Shown here: positions 9,523 to 18,021 of the stretch, piece by piece | How the letters are laid out: the number at the start of each line of letters is the position of its first letter | How positions within the stretch are numbered: the first letter of the stretch is position 1 | Source: Gammaproteobacteria bacterium | GTDB lineage: Bacteria > Pseudomonadota > Gammaproteobacteria > Ga0077536 | Length of the DNA stretch: 64,000 nucleotides | Direction of reading: 5' to 3' | Assembly: GCA_016191285.1 (NCBI GenBank) | Contig: JACPPA010000016.1 | Span: forward strand, 1-64,000 | Notes under the pieces: generated by a model | Told to the model about the DNA's origin: nothing | What the model saw: only the letters and a program-made list of their open reading frames with translations | Database searches by the model: none | Made by a program: the position numbers and the translations under genes

Positions 9523-10330
9523 TGTCGCCGCCGAAGAGCTGCTGGAGCGTCTGACAGCAGTGCTGCTTGCATGTGCTCCGGCCGCGGTGGCTGTGTCCGG
9601 CGGGGTCGATAGCATGACATTAGCGTCGGTCGCCGCAACGGTGTTGGGCAATGAGGTCACTATGTTCCACGCGGTGTCGCCAGCGGTGCCACGCGCGGCA
9701 ACGGCACGCGTCGAGCGTCACGCCATGAGCGCAGGCTGGCGACTTGTGCAACTCGATGCCGGCGAATTTGCCGATCAGCGCTACCTCGAAAACCCGGCCA
9801 ATCGCTGCTTTTTCTGCAAGCAGAACCTCTATGGCACGCTGGCGGCGCGCACGAGTGCGCAGTTGCTTTCGGGCACTAATCTCGATGACCTGGATGACTG
9901 GCGTCCAGGATTGGCTGCTGCTGCTGCTAATGGCGTCCGCCATCCGTTTGTCGAGGCCCAGATGGATAAAGCCGCCATTCGAGCCGTCGCCCGCTACCTG
10001 GGCTTGGAGGATCTTGCCGAACTACCGGCCGCGCCGTGCCTGTCGAGTCGGGTCGAAACCGGTATACCGATCGCGGCGCGAGACTTGGGCTTCGTCGACG
10101 CGGCTGAAACCTTGGTGCGGCACACCCTCGCTCCGCACACGGTGCGTTGTCGACTCCGCCGCGATGGCATCGTGATCGAGCTCGATGACAAGACTCGCGT
10201 CGGACTTTCCGAGGACAAAATGATGACCGTATGTCAGGCTCTGAGCGACCTCGCTCGCGAGCATCACGTCGAAGGTCAGGTCGAGATTGCGGCTTACCGG
10301 CGCGGTAGCGCCTTCCTGAGAGAGCACTAG
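9515..10330 (+). CDS. larE: ATP-dependent sulfur transferase LarE, probably the iron-sulfur type
   Basis: 271 residues with the start MTDVAAEELLERL at 9515, overlapping the larC stop. LarE converts the two carboxylates of the pincer precursor to thiocarboxylates. The PP-loop SGGVDS lies at residues 28-33. Three cysteines, C98 and C101 (RCFFCKQNLYG) and C175 (APCLSSR), match the three-cysteine pattern known for LarE proteins that hold a [4Fe-4S] cluster and act catalytically, rather than the single-cysteine type that sacrifices its own sulfur. The assignment of type is by motif only. Confidence 0.9.
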   Translation: MTDVAAEELLERLTAVLLACAPAAVAVSGGVDSMTLASVAATVLGNEVTMFHAVSPAVPRAATARVERHAMSAGWRLVQLDAGEFADQRYLENPANRCFFCKQNLYGTLAARTSAQLLSGTNLDDLDDWRPGLAAAAANGVRHPFVEAQMDKAAIRAVARYLGLEDLAELPAAPCLSSRVETGIPIAARDLGFVDAAETLVRHTLAPHTVRCRLRRDGIVIELDDKTRVGLSEDKMMTVCQALSDLAREHHVEGQVEIAAYRRGSAFLREH

Positions 10331-10336
10331 CGAGCC

Positions 10337-11020
10337 ATGAACGCGCGGGAGATACGGCTAGACCTGTCACGCGCCGAGCGTATAGGCCTCGAAGAGGCGA
10401 TATTCTGCGCGAACAAATCCTCGAACCAGATTGAACAGATCCTGGATGAGATCCTAGCGGCGAACCGCAGTTGTCTGTTGACTCGTCTCGACGCGATGCA
10501 ATTCGAAGGTGTCACCGCGGTTCATCGAGCACGCCTCGACTATGACGGTGAATCGCGAACAGCATTTTTCAACTGGCGCGGGAAAAGCGCGACCACGCCT
10601 TCAGTTGCGATCGTAACTGCGGGCAGCTCCGATGTGCCCGTGGCGCGCGAGGCATTGCGCACGCTCCGCTATTTCAATGTCGCCGGGTTACCCCTGTTCG
10701 ACGTAGGGGTCGCAGGCCTCTGGCGTTTGATCGAACATGTCGACGTGTTGCGCACGCTGCCGGTAACAATCGTCGCCGCAGGTATGGACGCAGCGCTGCC
10801 GAGCGTGCTCGGCGGTCTTTATCCCGGCCTCGTCATCGCCGTGCCAACGTCGGTTGGTTATGGTGTGGCGGCTGGTGGCCATACTGCTCTGAATGCGATC
10901 CTCGCGTCCTGCGCGTCGGGTATCGTCACGGTCAATATCGACAATGGTTACGGCGCTGCTTGTGCGGCGTTACGTAGTTTGCATGCGGTCAACGCCTTTT
11001 CGACAGGCAGCGGCGAATAA
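10337..11020 (+). CDS. larB: Nickel-pincer cofactor biosynthesis protein LarB
   Basis: 227 residues. LarB carboxylates and hydrolyses nicotinic acid adenine dinucleotide, the first step of NPN synthesis. The C-terminal two thirds is the PurE/AIR-carboxylase-like domain: VAIVTAGSSDVPVAREAL, YFNVAGLPLFDVGVAGL, IVAAGMDAALPSVLGGL and AVPTSVGYGVAAGGHTALN. The gene starts 6 bp after larE, so it is co-transcribed. No larA or other known NPN enzyme lies in the window. Confidence 0.92.
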   Translation: MNAREIRLDLSRAERIGLEEAIFCANKSSNQIEQILDEILAANRSCLLTRLDAMQFEGVTAVHRARLDYDGESRTAFFNWRGKSATTPSVAIVTAGSSDVPVAREALRTLRYFNVAGLPLFDVGVAGLWRLIEHVDVLRTLPVTIVAAGMDAALPSVLGGLYPGLVIAVPTSVGYGVAAGGHTALNAILASCASGIVTVNIDNGYGAACAALRSLHAVNAFSTGSGE

Positions 11021-11525
11021 ACATGCCCGAGCGGATGTGGGTTTGACCGCATCGCGCTTTCAATCGACTCGCGACGCGGGCGGAGGTGCTTTCATTCAAT
11101 TGCTGAATTGCCCAGCTGTCCAGTGACGGCATCAACGGATTTCTACGACTCGCGAAAATGCGAAGCCATGCGTTTCCAATAAGTTGGCATGAAGGATTAT
11201 TCTTCCAAACCTATGTCAATGGAGACACTGTTGAGTTGCACTGAAAACGGACCCGCTTGAGAAAGATACGTGCATCAAGATTTGATCGACGTAGAGACAC
11301 TGTCCTACCCCGCGACAGCTGCAGGAATGTTGCCGCTGACACCCAATTGCGCCATTGTTTTTGAAGAGATGTCTGTGCTGGTCGGTCAATAAGCCAGTGC
11401 GACGAACTCAGAAGCTGGGCAGCAGTTGGCATCGGAGTCCTTAGAACTGACTCACTATTGTATCGATGCCGTGGCTCAATTTGGGACCGGCGCCAGCAGT
11501 CACGCGTCCTACCGCATTTACGCAG
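11021..11525. other. Gene-free stretch after larB
   Basis: No convincing gene, RNA or promoter is seen. Short open frames here lack family resemblance and ribosome-binding sites. The stretch separates the lar cluster from a transposase remnant and the monooxygenase reductase, and may itself be old mobile-element debris. Confidence 0.4.
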
Positions 11526-11645
11526 TCAGTGATTAAAGGTGAACACCCCGTGATAGCGCGCGAGGTTGACGGGCGGCGTCGCCGCCAGTATCTCGAAGTG
11601 CTCTACCAATGCCGCGAAGCATTGTTCAACAAGTTGATAGAGCAG
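11526..11645 (-). pseudogene. Remnant of an IS91-type transposase C-terminus
   Basis: The minus strand reads YQLVEQCFAALVEHFEIL then AATPPVNLARYHGVFTFNH and a stop. The LTRYHGVFAP-like motif near the end of IS91/ISCR-type (Y2 HUH) transposases is the match. Only about 40 residues remain, directly downstream of the monooxygenase reductase gene. The family call rests on this short motif. Confidence 0.4.
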
Positions 11646-11663
11646 TGTCTGTTCGGGCCGGTA

Positions 11664-12695
11664 CTATTTCGGCTGATCTGCGGTACTCACAAATTTGTCG
11701 TAACAAATGCGCGATGCAAACATGCCATGCGCCTTCAGCACTTCGATAGCAGCGTCGATCATGCCAGGAGGCCCGCATAGGTAGGCCTCCGCCGCTCGAA
11801 GGTTATCCGAGAGCCGATCGATGACCTCAGTAATCAGTCCACTTTCCCCAGTCCAATCGCCCGGAACGTCGGGCTCCGAGAGAGCGGGGACGTAGGCGAA
11901 GGATGCCAATGCTTTTCCTACCGCTTCGATGTCTTCAGCGCATATCAGATCGGCATGGCGGCGAGCGCCGTAAAAGAAAGTCACTGGGCGTTCAGAGCCC
12001 TCCGCCGCCAGTGACCGGAGCAAGGCGAGGATCGGTGCCATCCCGGACCCACCCGCAATCATGACGATAGGCGCATGTCCTCTGTTTACGCCAAACTGAC
12101 CATAGGGCCCACGCAGCAGCAGTTCGTCATCAATTCTGACCTGCTCGGCCAGCGCGGTAGAGAACTGGCCCCCCGGCACCTGTTTGATAAGAAATTCCAC
12201 TCGTCCTTCGGCATTCGGCAGATTGGCCATGGAGTAGGCTCGCCAATGCTCGGAACCCGCAACGCATAACTCCGCGAACTGTCCAGGATCGTATTCGACC
12301 CGCTCAAGCCCCGTTGTCACCAACAACAAACGCCAGATGTCGGTTGCAATCTGTTCGACCGCCACAACGCGGCAGGGATATTCCTTGATTGGCCGCGCCG
12401 CACTCAGCTCCGCCTCGTCGTAGTCGCTGAGTTCAATGACTACGTCCTCGAGCGGGTATGCCGAGCAAAGCAAAGCCATGCCCGCATCCCGCTCGTAGTC
12501 CATCAAGGCGAATCCGGACGCATCGCTGACGTCGACTTCGCCCTCCACCACTTTCGCTTTGCAACTGCCACAGGCACCGTGCTTGCAGCCGTAGCGCAAA
12601 CCGATGCCTTCGCGCAAGGCGGCGGCGAGGATGGATTCATCCTCGCCACACGCGAACTCGATGTCGAACGGCGCTAGCCGAACGTTGTGACTCAC
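11664..12695 (-). CDS. Di-iron monooxygenase reductase (2Fe-2S ferredoxin plus FAD/NAD domains)
   Basis: 343 residues. Passes electrons from NAD(P)H to the hydroxylase. N-terminal plant-type ferredoxin with YGCKHGACGSCKAKVV and LLCSAYP supplying four cysteines (about residues 36-82). Then an FAD domain with RAYSMANLP and an NAD domain with MIAGGSGMAPILALL, and a C-terminal CGPPGMIDAA. This is the layout of MmoC/DmpP-type reductases. The start overlaps the alpha-subunit stop by 4 bp (ATGA at 12692-12695), so translation is coupled. It may also serve the second monooxygenase at 38-41 kb, which lacks a reductase gene. Confidence 0.9.
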   Translation of the reverse strand: MSHNVRLAPFDIEFACGEDESILAAALREGIGLRYGCKHGACGSCKAKVVEGEVDVSDASGFALMDYERDAGMALLCSAYPLEDVVIELSDYDEAELSAARPIKEYPCRVVAVEQIATDIWRLLLVTTGLERVEYDPGQFAELCVAGSEHWRAYSMANLPNAEGRVEFLIKQVPGGQFSTALAEQVRIDDELLLRGPYGQFGVNRGHAPIVMIAGGSGMAPILALLRSLAAEGSERPVTFFYGARRHADLICAEDIEAVGKALASFAYVPALSEPDVPGDWTGESGLITEVIDRLSDNLRAAEAYLCGPPGMIDAAIEVLKAHGMFASRICYDKFVSTADQPK

Positions 12696-14224
12696 GCGGC
12701 CTCCAGACTCATGACGGGTGGGGGCGGTGGCTTCTTCACCTCATACTGACAACGTCGAACGTCATCGAGCGTCCACATCGGCGCGCCGTCCAGGGTCGGC
12801 TGCGCTATGAGCGTCTTACCATCTTCGCGGACAAATCCCATGTCGACAGTCACGTCGGCGAGATCGAAGCCCTCGTACCGGTCGAGAAAGCCCTGAAACC
12901 CCTTGTAGTGCTCTGGTTCGTTCATGAAGATTTCCTGGCACCCTGCAGAGCAGAATATGTAGTTCTTGCCATTGTACACATGAGATCTGCCGGTATTGTC
13001 CTTGGGCGTCGGGAAGATAGTCGGCAACTGACAGACCTGACAGAAGTTCGGCAGCCCGCCGAGCTGCTGGATGATCAGTGCGCGATCTGCCGGATCGGTG
13101 CATTGATTGTACGCTTCCCAGAACCAGCCATATCGTTCGTGCCAGCCGGGATACTTCTTTTCGAACCAGTCCATGTCTGCGGCCGTCATCGGGTCCATGC
13201 GATGGTAGAAGACCGGCCATGCGCCGAACACGTAGATCGCCGCAGAGTGAGACAGATAATCCTGATCAGAAATCATACGGTCGAGGTACTTCGGCTGCTT
13301 GATGCCATAGCGCTCGAGCTTCTGATAGAAGCCCCCGTAGAACTCATCGAACAACCAGCGCATGTTCATTTCTTTCGCTGATTCTTGGCGATTGCGCACG
13401 AAATAGTCAGCAAACAGATTGTTTCCGGCGCCAAAACTCATATGCGTGCGCCATGACCACTTGTCTAAGGCCTGCTGGATCAAGGGGATATTACGGTCAT
13501 CTTGCAACAGGGTCGCGAGGGTTGCCCACCCGTTGGCCATGTGGCGTGCTTCATCCGACTGGATAGTGAGCATGGTCGAGGCAAGCATGTTGTCGCCATG
13601 AGCGGCGGCGGCCGTGGACAGTCCGACAAAGAAGATATTCGAATAGGCGGTCTCGACGAACATCTGCAGACCGATAGACGTTTCCACCGGATCGCAGGTC
13701 ATGAAATCCTCGCACATCGCACGGAAAATACCGCCACCGACGCTTGTACCCGCCGCACGCAGGGCTACGTCATAGCCGGCAGGGTCTCGCCAGCTGCGCA
13801 TATGGTGGCGCAGCGTGTTCATTTCGAGCTGCGTGTGACGCATCTCATCGAGCACCTGCATCATGTAGCCTTGGCGCAGTTCCATCGGTGCCACGGTGCG
13901 CGCCATGCGGCCCATTTGACGGCCGGCGGAATATTCGATGGCGGAAAGATTCGACAAACCGAATTTCATTCCTTCCATCCAGCGTGCGTCCGGTTGGCCG
14001 CTGCTTAGTCGGCTGGATGCCTCAAGAATGGCGTAGTGTCGATTGTCCTTCTCCTGCTCCATGTCGAAATATTCGCGCACGAAGGTCTTGAAGGGGTCGA
14101 CGGGTTTCAGTCCTTCTAAATGGAAACGAGTCTTTTCAACGAGCTTGTCTTCGACCGGGATGTAGGTCGGGTCCCAGTCGATGGATTTGACGCGATCATA
14201 GGCTTTGGTCAGTGAAGCACTCAT
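12692..14224 (-). CDS. Soluble di-iron monooxygenase, hydroxylase alpha subunit
   Basis: 510 residues with the start MSASLTKAYDRVKSIDW at 14224 after a GGAG; the open frame extends to 14293. Catalytic subunit of a soluble di-iron monooxygenase. Two metal-binding motifs are visible: LDEMRHTQLEMN and SDEARHMANGW, with the extra Glu ligands around LSAIEYSAG and FVETAYSN. The C-terminus has a YHS-like cysteine motif (CQVCQLPT and FCSAGCQEIF). Gene order beta-coupling-alpha-reductase matches alkene monooxygenases (amoABCD, etnABCD, group 4), but the substrate is not readable from sequence. Confidence 0.88.
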   Translation of the reverse strand: MSASLTKAYDRVKSIDWDPTYIPVEDKLVEKTRFHLEGLKPVDPFKTFVREYFDMEQEKDNRHYAILEASSRLSSGQPDARWMEGMKFGLSNLSAIEYSAGRQMGRMARTVAPMELRQGYMMQVLDEMRHTQLEMNTLRHHMRSWRDPAGYDVALRAAGTSVGGGIFRAMCEDFMTCDPVETSIGLQMFVETAYSNIFFVGLSTAAAAHGDNMLASTMLTIQSDEARHMANGWATLATLLQDDRNIPLIQQALDKWSWRTHMSFGAGNNLFADYFVRNRQESAKEMNMRWLFDEFYGGFYQKLERYGIKQPKYLDRMISDQDYLSHSAAIYVFGAWPVFYHRMDPMTAADMDWFEKKYPGWHERYGWFWEAYNQCTDPADRALIIQQLGGLPNFCQVCQLPTIFPTPKDNTGRSHVYNGKNYIFCSAGCQEIFMNEPEHYKGFQGFLDRYEGFDLADVTVDMGFVREDGKTLIAQPTLDGAPMWTLDDVRRCQYEVKKPPPPPVMSLEAA

Positions 14225-14282
14225 GTTGGATGAACTCCGGATGTGTTTTGCGGGGATGACTGTTGAAAGGCGCAGTCGCCTT

Positions 14283-14582
14283 TCAGTCAGCAAGAGCTTC
14301 CTTTATGGAGACACAGCGGTCTGCGACATCGACCTGCCCGGTATAGCTCGAAAGCACCACGAGTAGTGTCGGGACAGTGTAGGGTCGCCCCAGTTCTTCG
14401 ACGATAGTGTCGATATTGAAATTTAGACGACGGTTGCCGGTGATCGTGATGTAGGGGCCATGGTCTTCAACTTCGGCACCCGGGTTATCGACACATGCCG
14501 CTGCAGCGATTGCGTCCGCCTCTTCACCGGCCATGAACTTGGCGCTAACGCGGTGTGTTTCATGCAGTGTCGACGCGTTCAT
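14283..14582 (-). CDS. Monooxygenase coupling (effector) protein, MmoB/DmpM family
   Basis: 99 residues with no cofactor motif. The pattern is that of MmoB/DmpM regulatory proteins: an N-terminal strand (RVSAKFMAGEEADAIA), GPYITITGNRRLNFN and the closing TLLVVLSSYTGQVDV. Such proteins bind the hydroxylase and tune its active site. Its start overlaps the beta-subunit stop by 4 bp (14579-14582) and the alpha subunit follows 58 bp downstream. Confidence 0.85.
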   Translation of the reverse strand: MNASTLHETHRVSAKFMAGEEADAIAAAACVDNPGAEVEDHGPYITITGNRRLNFNIDTIVEELGRPYTVPTLLVVLSSYTGQVDVADRCVSIKEALAD

Positions 14583-15613
14583 GCCAGTACTCCTTCGGGT
14601 GTCGAGAGCCCTGTATCACCGAGCAGCGTGCGCCAGTCTGCGAGGACACGGGCCAGTGCGGTCTCGAACAATTGAACCGGCACCTCAACCGCCTCGAACA
14701 ATGGCGCCATGGCGCGCGCCGCCTCAATGGCCTGCGGCGTCCATTTCGCTAGCCAAGCGTTCATGATGGCTAAATTGCCGACATCCTGAGCAATCAGGAA
14801 GCGCACGAGCTCGGCTGCGGCATTGCGGCGAATTTCGCGATCTGATTCGGCGCCCTCCGCGATGACCGGTGTTATGGAGTCCCCGTGTCGGGGCGCGAAG
14901 CGCAGAACGAGTTCAGTGTTGAACAGCGCGGCGACTAGGGGTTCATGGATAAGATTGATGACGAAATTAATTTCGCCCCAGTCGCGGCAGCCGATCAGCA
15001 GTTCAATCAATTTGCGGGTCGGTTGCCATACCGGCGAATTCAGCCACAGTGTTTTACACCACTCGTCGCTGAAACCTTCAATGGCGGTTTCCAACTCCAT
15101 GCAGTAGAGGGCTATATCCTGAGCATGGCGATCCTTCTCCAGGCCTTGAAATACTATCGGGCACGCGACAACGTCTGAGAGTGCTTCGCGTTGGGCATAA
15201 CAGAGCGCCATGAACAACCCATACTCAGGAAAACGGTAGGCGGCGTAGTGACCTGCCAGGAATTCGTGCCAGCGCGGCGTCATGCCGCTGAACAATCCCG
15301 CCCGCTTCGCGCTGGCGATGTTACGTTCGATGCTCCCGCCTATCGCGGCTTGGCGAGTCACGTACGGACGGAACCATTCTTCCTGAGGGTCGCGGTAGGC
15401 CCACCAATCAGTCGCCTTCAGCACAGTCGAATGCTCGTCCCAGGCTGGCCGGCCGTTGATGTCGCGGTTGAACCACCCCTGCGCTGCGTAATTTTTGGGG
15501 TCCCACTGCACATGCAGTGTGACTTCTTCATATTGGGTGGCACGCCGTTTGGCGGGCTCAAAGTAGCGGAAGGGCACGACTGTGCCGCGAGCGCGGTGGG
15601 CTGTGTCAGCCAT
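14579..15613 (-). CDS. Soluble di-iron monooxygenase, hydroxylase beta subunit
   Basis: 344 residues, the first gene of the operon. The beta subunit has the ferritin-like fold without the metal ligands; visible family features are the RRATQYEEVTLHVQWDP start, EWFRPYVTRQAA, then HAQDIALYCMELETAIEGF, and an EPLVAALFNTELVLRFAPRHGD segment near the middle. It forms the hydroxylase with the alpha subunit. The paralogous subunit at 40406-41440 shares the layout and length. Promoter sequences with palindromes lie upstream. Confidence 0.87.
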   Translation of the reverse strand: MADTAHRARGTVVPFRYFEPAKRRATQYEEVTLHVQWDPKNYAAQGWFNRDINGRPAWDEHSTVLKATDWWAYRDPQEEWFRPYVTRQAAIGGSIERNIASAKRAGLFSGMTPRWHEFLAGHYAAYRFPEYGLFMALCYAQREALSDVVACPIVFQGLEKDRHAQDIALYCMELETAIEGFSDEWCKTLWLNSPVWQPTRKLIELLIGCRDWGEINFVINLIHEPLVAALFNTELVLRFAPRHGDSITPVIAEGAESDREIRRNAAAELVRFLIAQDVGNLAIMNAWLAKWTPQAIEAARAMAPLFEAVEVPVQLFETALARVLADWRTLLGDTGLSTPEGVLA

Positions 15614-15704
15614 GTTGCTTGCCTCGTATTGATTGACCCGCCGTGGGATGGCGACTTGTTTCCCCGACTGTCCGATCCAGCGGGCAGCGGCTACCTTTCA
15701 GGTT

Positions 15705-15728
15705 TATATTGATATCAATGTCAATATA
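15705..15728. promoter_or_regulatory. Operator-like inverted repeat upstream of the monooxygenase operon
   Basis: Perfect 8-bp arms TATATTGA (15705-15712) and TCAATATA (15721-15728) around an 8-bp spacer, with the nested palindrome TTGATATCAA inside. It lies about 90 bp upstream of the beta-subunit gene. A TetR-family dimer encoded divergently is the obvious binder; this is inferred. Confidence 0.6.
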
Positions 15729-15870
15729 GGTGGCGACAGTCGCATTTAGTGATAGTTCTGTCAATACTATCTTTATGGGAGGAGGGTAACTTGGAAAGCA
15801 AGCGGTCCGCCGCCTTGCTCCTGCAATGACCAGCCCAGAAGCACCGACCGGGTAGCTCGCCGGCTAAGTA

Positions 15871-15888
15871 ATTGATACATTAATCAAT
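15871..15888. promoter_or_regulatory. Second operator-like palindrome, upstream of the TetR gene
   Basis: ATTGATACATTAATCAAT, with 6-bp arms ATTGAT and ATCAAT, shares the TTGAT/ATCAA core with the palindrome at 15705-15728. It lies about 40 bp before the TetR start, where autorepression would act. Further copies of the half site (TCAATAC, CTTGATT) lie around it. Confidence 0.55.
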
Positions 15889-15927
15889 ACCTTGATTTTC
15901 AGCTTCATGCCCTATGAGTGACATGGA

Positions 15928-16593
15928 TTGGAACGGCCTTTGAACGATCTCGCACGCAAACGGGCAACTCGCACTTCTCCTGAACTGCGGCAGGCGCAGT
16001 TGCTGGCCTGTGCCATGAAGGTATTTGCAAGGCTTGGTATCGGACGCGCGGTGCATGCCGATGTCGCTCGCGAGGCGCGCGTTTCGGTACCCACAGTATT
16101 CAGCTACTTTCCTACTGGCGATGCGCTAAAAATCGCGGTGGTGACGGAAATCGATCGCTTTCTGGTATTGCTCGTCAATACAGCTACGCGCAATACAGCC
16201 GACAGCGAAGATCGCCTCAAATCTATATTGAGGGCATTCGCGGAAGCGGTTGAGTCGCATCCTGACTATCTCAAGATTTGGATGGACTGGAGCACGGTCA
16301 TTGCTGAGCCGACCTGGTCGAAGTACGAAGCCTTTCAAGACCATATCCTCGACTCATTCGCCACCCTAATTGAGCGCGGCAAAGCCGAGGGAACGCTGCG
16401 CGCCGATCTGAACGCAACCATTGGCGCCCATATGATCATGGGCGCCGGACACATGATTGCGCAGATGATTTTCAGACACCGAGATGAACAACTCGTCGAC
16501 GAATTCATCGATAACGTAGTGCATAACGCACTCTTCGCTGACGCGCGAAAGACCGACCGAAAGACGAAATCTGAAGGATCTGACTCCCGCTGA
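15928..16593 (+). CDS. TetR-family regulator of the HapR/LuxR/SmcR type
   Basis: About 221 residues from a TTG at 15928; a second TTG at 15940 would give MNDLARKRATRTS, which fits the family better. The N-terminal DNA-binding domain closely follows Vibrio SmcR/LuxR/HapR: RTSPELRQAQLL, VFARLGIGRAVHADVA, EARVSVPTVFSYFPT. The ligand domain has HPDYLKIWMDWSTVI, comparable to the LKVWFEWSA of that group. It is divergent from the di-iron monooxygenase operon with shared palindromes between, so it probably controls it. No quorum-sensing genes are visible nearby. Confidence 0.85.
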   Translation: MERPLNDLARKRATRTSPELRQAQLLACAMKVFARLGIGRAVHADVAREARVSVPTVFSYFPTGDALKIAVVTEIDRFLVLLVNTATRNTADSEDRLKSILRAFAEAVESHPDYLKIWMDWSTVIAEPTWSKYEAFQDHILDSFATLIERGKAEGTLRADLNATIGAHMIMGAGHMIAQMIFRHRDEQLVDEFIDNVVHNALFADARKTDRKTKSEGSDSR

Positions 16594-16868
16594 TACTGGG
16601 TCCAACAGCGTGCGGCCGAACTCGCTACGCGCGGTGAGAGGGCGCTCGATAACACGTCAATGGGCTGGGCGCGCTATTTTGGTGTATAGCGGCGCAAGAA
16701 CAGAAAATTACCTGCACCAACGGCATCAGCGCTGGGTCCTTGCACTTACTGGTCTTCATTACTACGCTTGACCGGCATCTATAGGCAACCCAGTGCAAGT
16801 CACGATCACCCCTGGACCGCCGACCGATTACCCAGGGACAGTGGAATCGGCGCGAGAGCACACAATTA

Positions 16869-17705
16869 GTGAATAAGGAACTCGCGGAGTTGCTCCGTCT
16901 ACGCTTCGGCTATACGACCGATATCGACGCAGATATTCCGGTAGAAGCATTGCTCATGAGTGTACTATCGCGCCGCAGCCAGCGACGCTATTCCGCGCAG
17001 CCGGTTCCGGAAAGTCTGTTGGCGATGCTGTTGGCATGCGCGCAATCGGCCAGCAGTAAGTCCGATCTGCAGCAGTATTCGATTATCAGAATCAAAGACG
17101 CAGAAAAGCTCAACACTATCGCTCAACTAATTCCCGACATGCCGTGGATCACGCTTACGCCTGTGTTCTTGGTGTTCTGTGGTGACATCAGGCGTGGGCA
17201 ACAAATCTCGCGACTACGCGGCTATGCCAATGTCAACAACACACTGGACAGCTTCATGAACAGTGCAGTGGACGCCGCGTTGGCGATGCAGACATTTATC
17301 CTGGCGGCGGAAGCATGCGGTCTCGGTTGCTGCCCAATCAGCGCGGTTCGCGTACGCATCGGTGAGGTTGCCGCGCTCCTTGAGTTGCCCGACGGGGTAT
17401 TTCCGATGTGTGGCCTGTGTGTGGGTTACCCGGCGAGCGTGGGCCACTTGACCATGCGCTTGCCACCACGGGTGATTGTGCATACGGATCGATATGATGA
17501 CAGCGCGCTCGAAGCCGAGCTCGCAGATTACGATGCGCGGCGTGAAAACTGCTATGCCACCACGCCAGAGCGGCAGCTTTATCGCGAGCGCTTTGGCGTC
17601 AGCGGACAGTATGGTTGGTCCGAGCATGCGGCGCGGCGCCTGACCGCTCGCGAGCGCGAACAGTTTAAGTCTTATCTGGAAGACCACGGATTTGACCTGG
17701 ATTGA
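16869..17705 (+). CDS. Nitroreductase-family FMN oxidoreductase (NfsA-like)
   Basis: 278 residues from a GTG start. The nitroreductase fold is shown by SVLSRRSQRRYSAQPVPESL (FMN phosphate-binding Arg cluster), SASSKSDLQQYSIIRI, then the NSAVDAALAMQTFILAAEA helix, GLGCCPISAVR and LCVGYPA, followed by a C-terminal extension typical of NfsA/Frp enzymes. It could supply reduced FMN for the flavin monooxygenases that follow, since those two-component enzymes need a separate reductase. It lies alone 316 bp before the next gene, so co-transcription is not assured. Confidence 0.8.
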   Translation: MNKELAELLRLRFGYTTDIDADIPVEALLMSVLSRRSQRRYSAQPVPESLLAMLLACAQSASSKSDLQQYSIIRIKDAEKLNTIAQLIPDMPWITLTPVFLVFCGDIRRGQQISRLRGYANVNNTLDSFMNSAVDAALAMQTFILAAEACGLGCCPISAVRVRIGEVAALLELPDGVFPMCGLCVGYPASVGHLTMRLPPRVIVHTDRYDDSALEAELADYDARRENCYATTPERQLYRERFGVSGQYGWSEHAARRLTAREREQFKSYLEDHGFDLD

Positions 17706-17817
17706 AGCCCTAAAATGCATAACGCATTGCAGCGTGCGGTCACCGTACGTCCCAGTACTCAAGTAGTTACATCTCGCACAGAATTAACCATCGCTCGGGT
17801 GCCTTTTGAGATCCAAC

Positions 17818-17864
17818 CTGTGCAGGTTCCACTGCACAACTCTCGGCGCTGCACAATTGTGCAG
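17818..17864. promoter_or_regulatory. Activator-binding repeat cluster upstream of the 18.0 kb monooxygenase
   Basis: CTGTGCAG (17818-17825), CTGCACAA (17832-17839) and the perfect 16-bp palindrome CTGCACAATTGTGCAG (17849-17864). It ends 76 bp before a sigma54 -24/-12 element, the usual place of an enhancer-binding site. Related TGTGCA/TGCACA repeats precede the other sigma54 promoters in the window. Confidence 0.75.
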
Positions 17865-17939
17865 ACTCGCTGCCCCTGAAGTCCGGGTTCAAGCGCTAAA
17901 CAATTCGATAGTGTCCTCTGGCATCGTGACGTTTGTCAT

Positions 17940-17955
17940 TGGCGCGATAATTGCC
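17940..17955 (+). promoter_or_regulatory. Sigma54 promoter
   Basis: TGGCGCGATAATTGCC has GG-N10-GC spacing and differs little from the consensus TGGCACG-N4-TTGCW. The transcription start would fall near 17967, leaving a leader of about 55 bases before the monooxygenase gene at 18022. Confidence 0.75.
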
Positions 17956-18021
17956 TTCTACAAACAATGTGCACGCCCGTGCGGCCGGGCACCCCACTTC
18001 TGCAGAAAGGCGCGAGTTCGA

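Noticed and set aside
11211-11432. 73-residue open frame on the minus strand
   Set aside because: No family likeness, no ribosome-binding site and unusual composition; treated as chance.
16770-16800. GGCATCTATAGGCA before the nitroreductase gene as a sigma54 element
   Set aside because: Spacing is GG-N9-GC, one base short, and the -12 half does not match TTGC.
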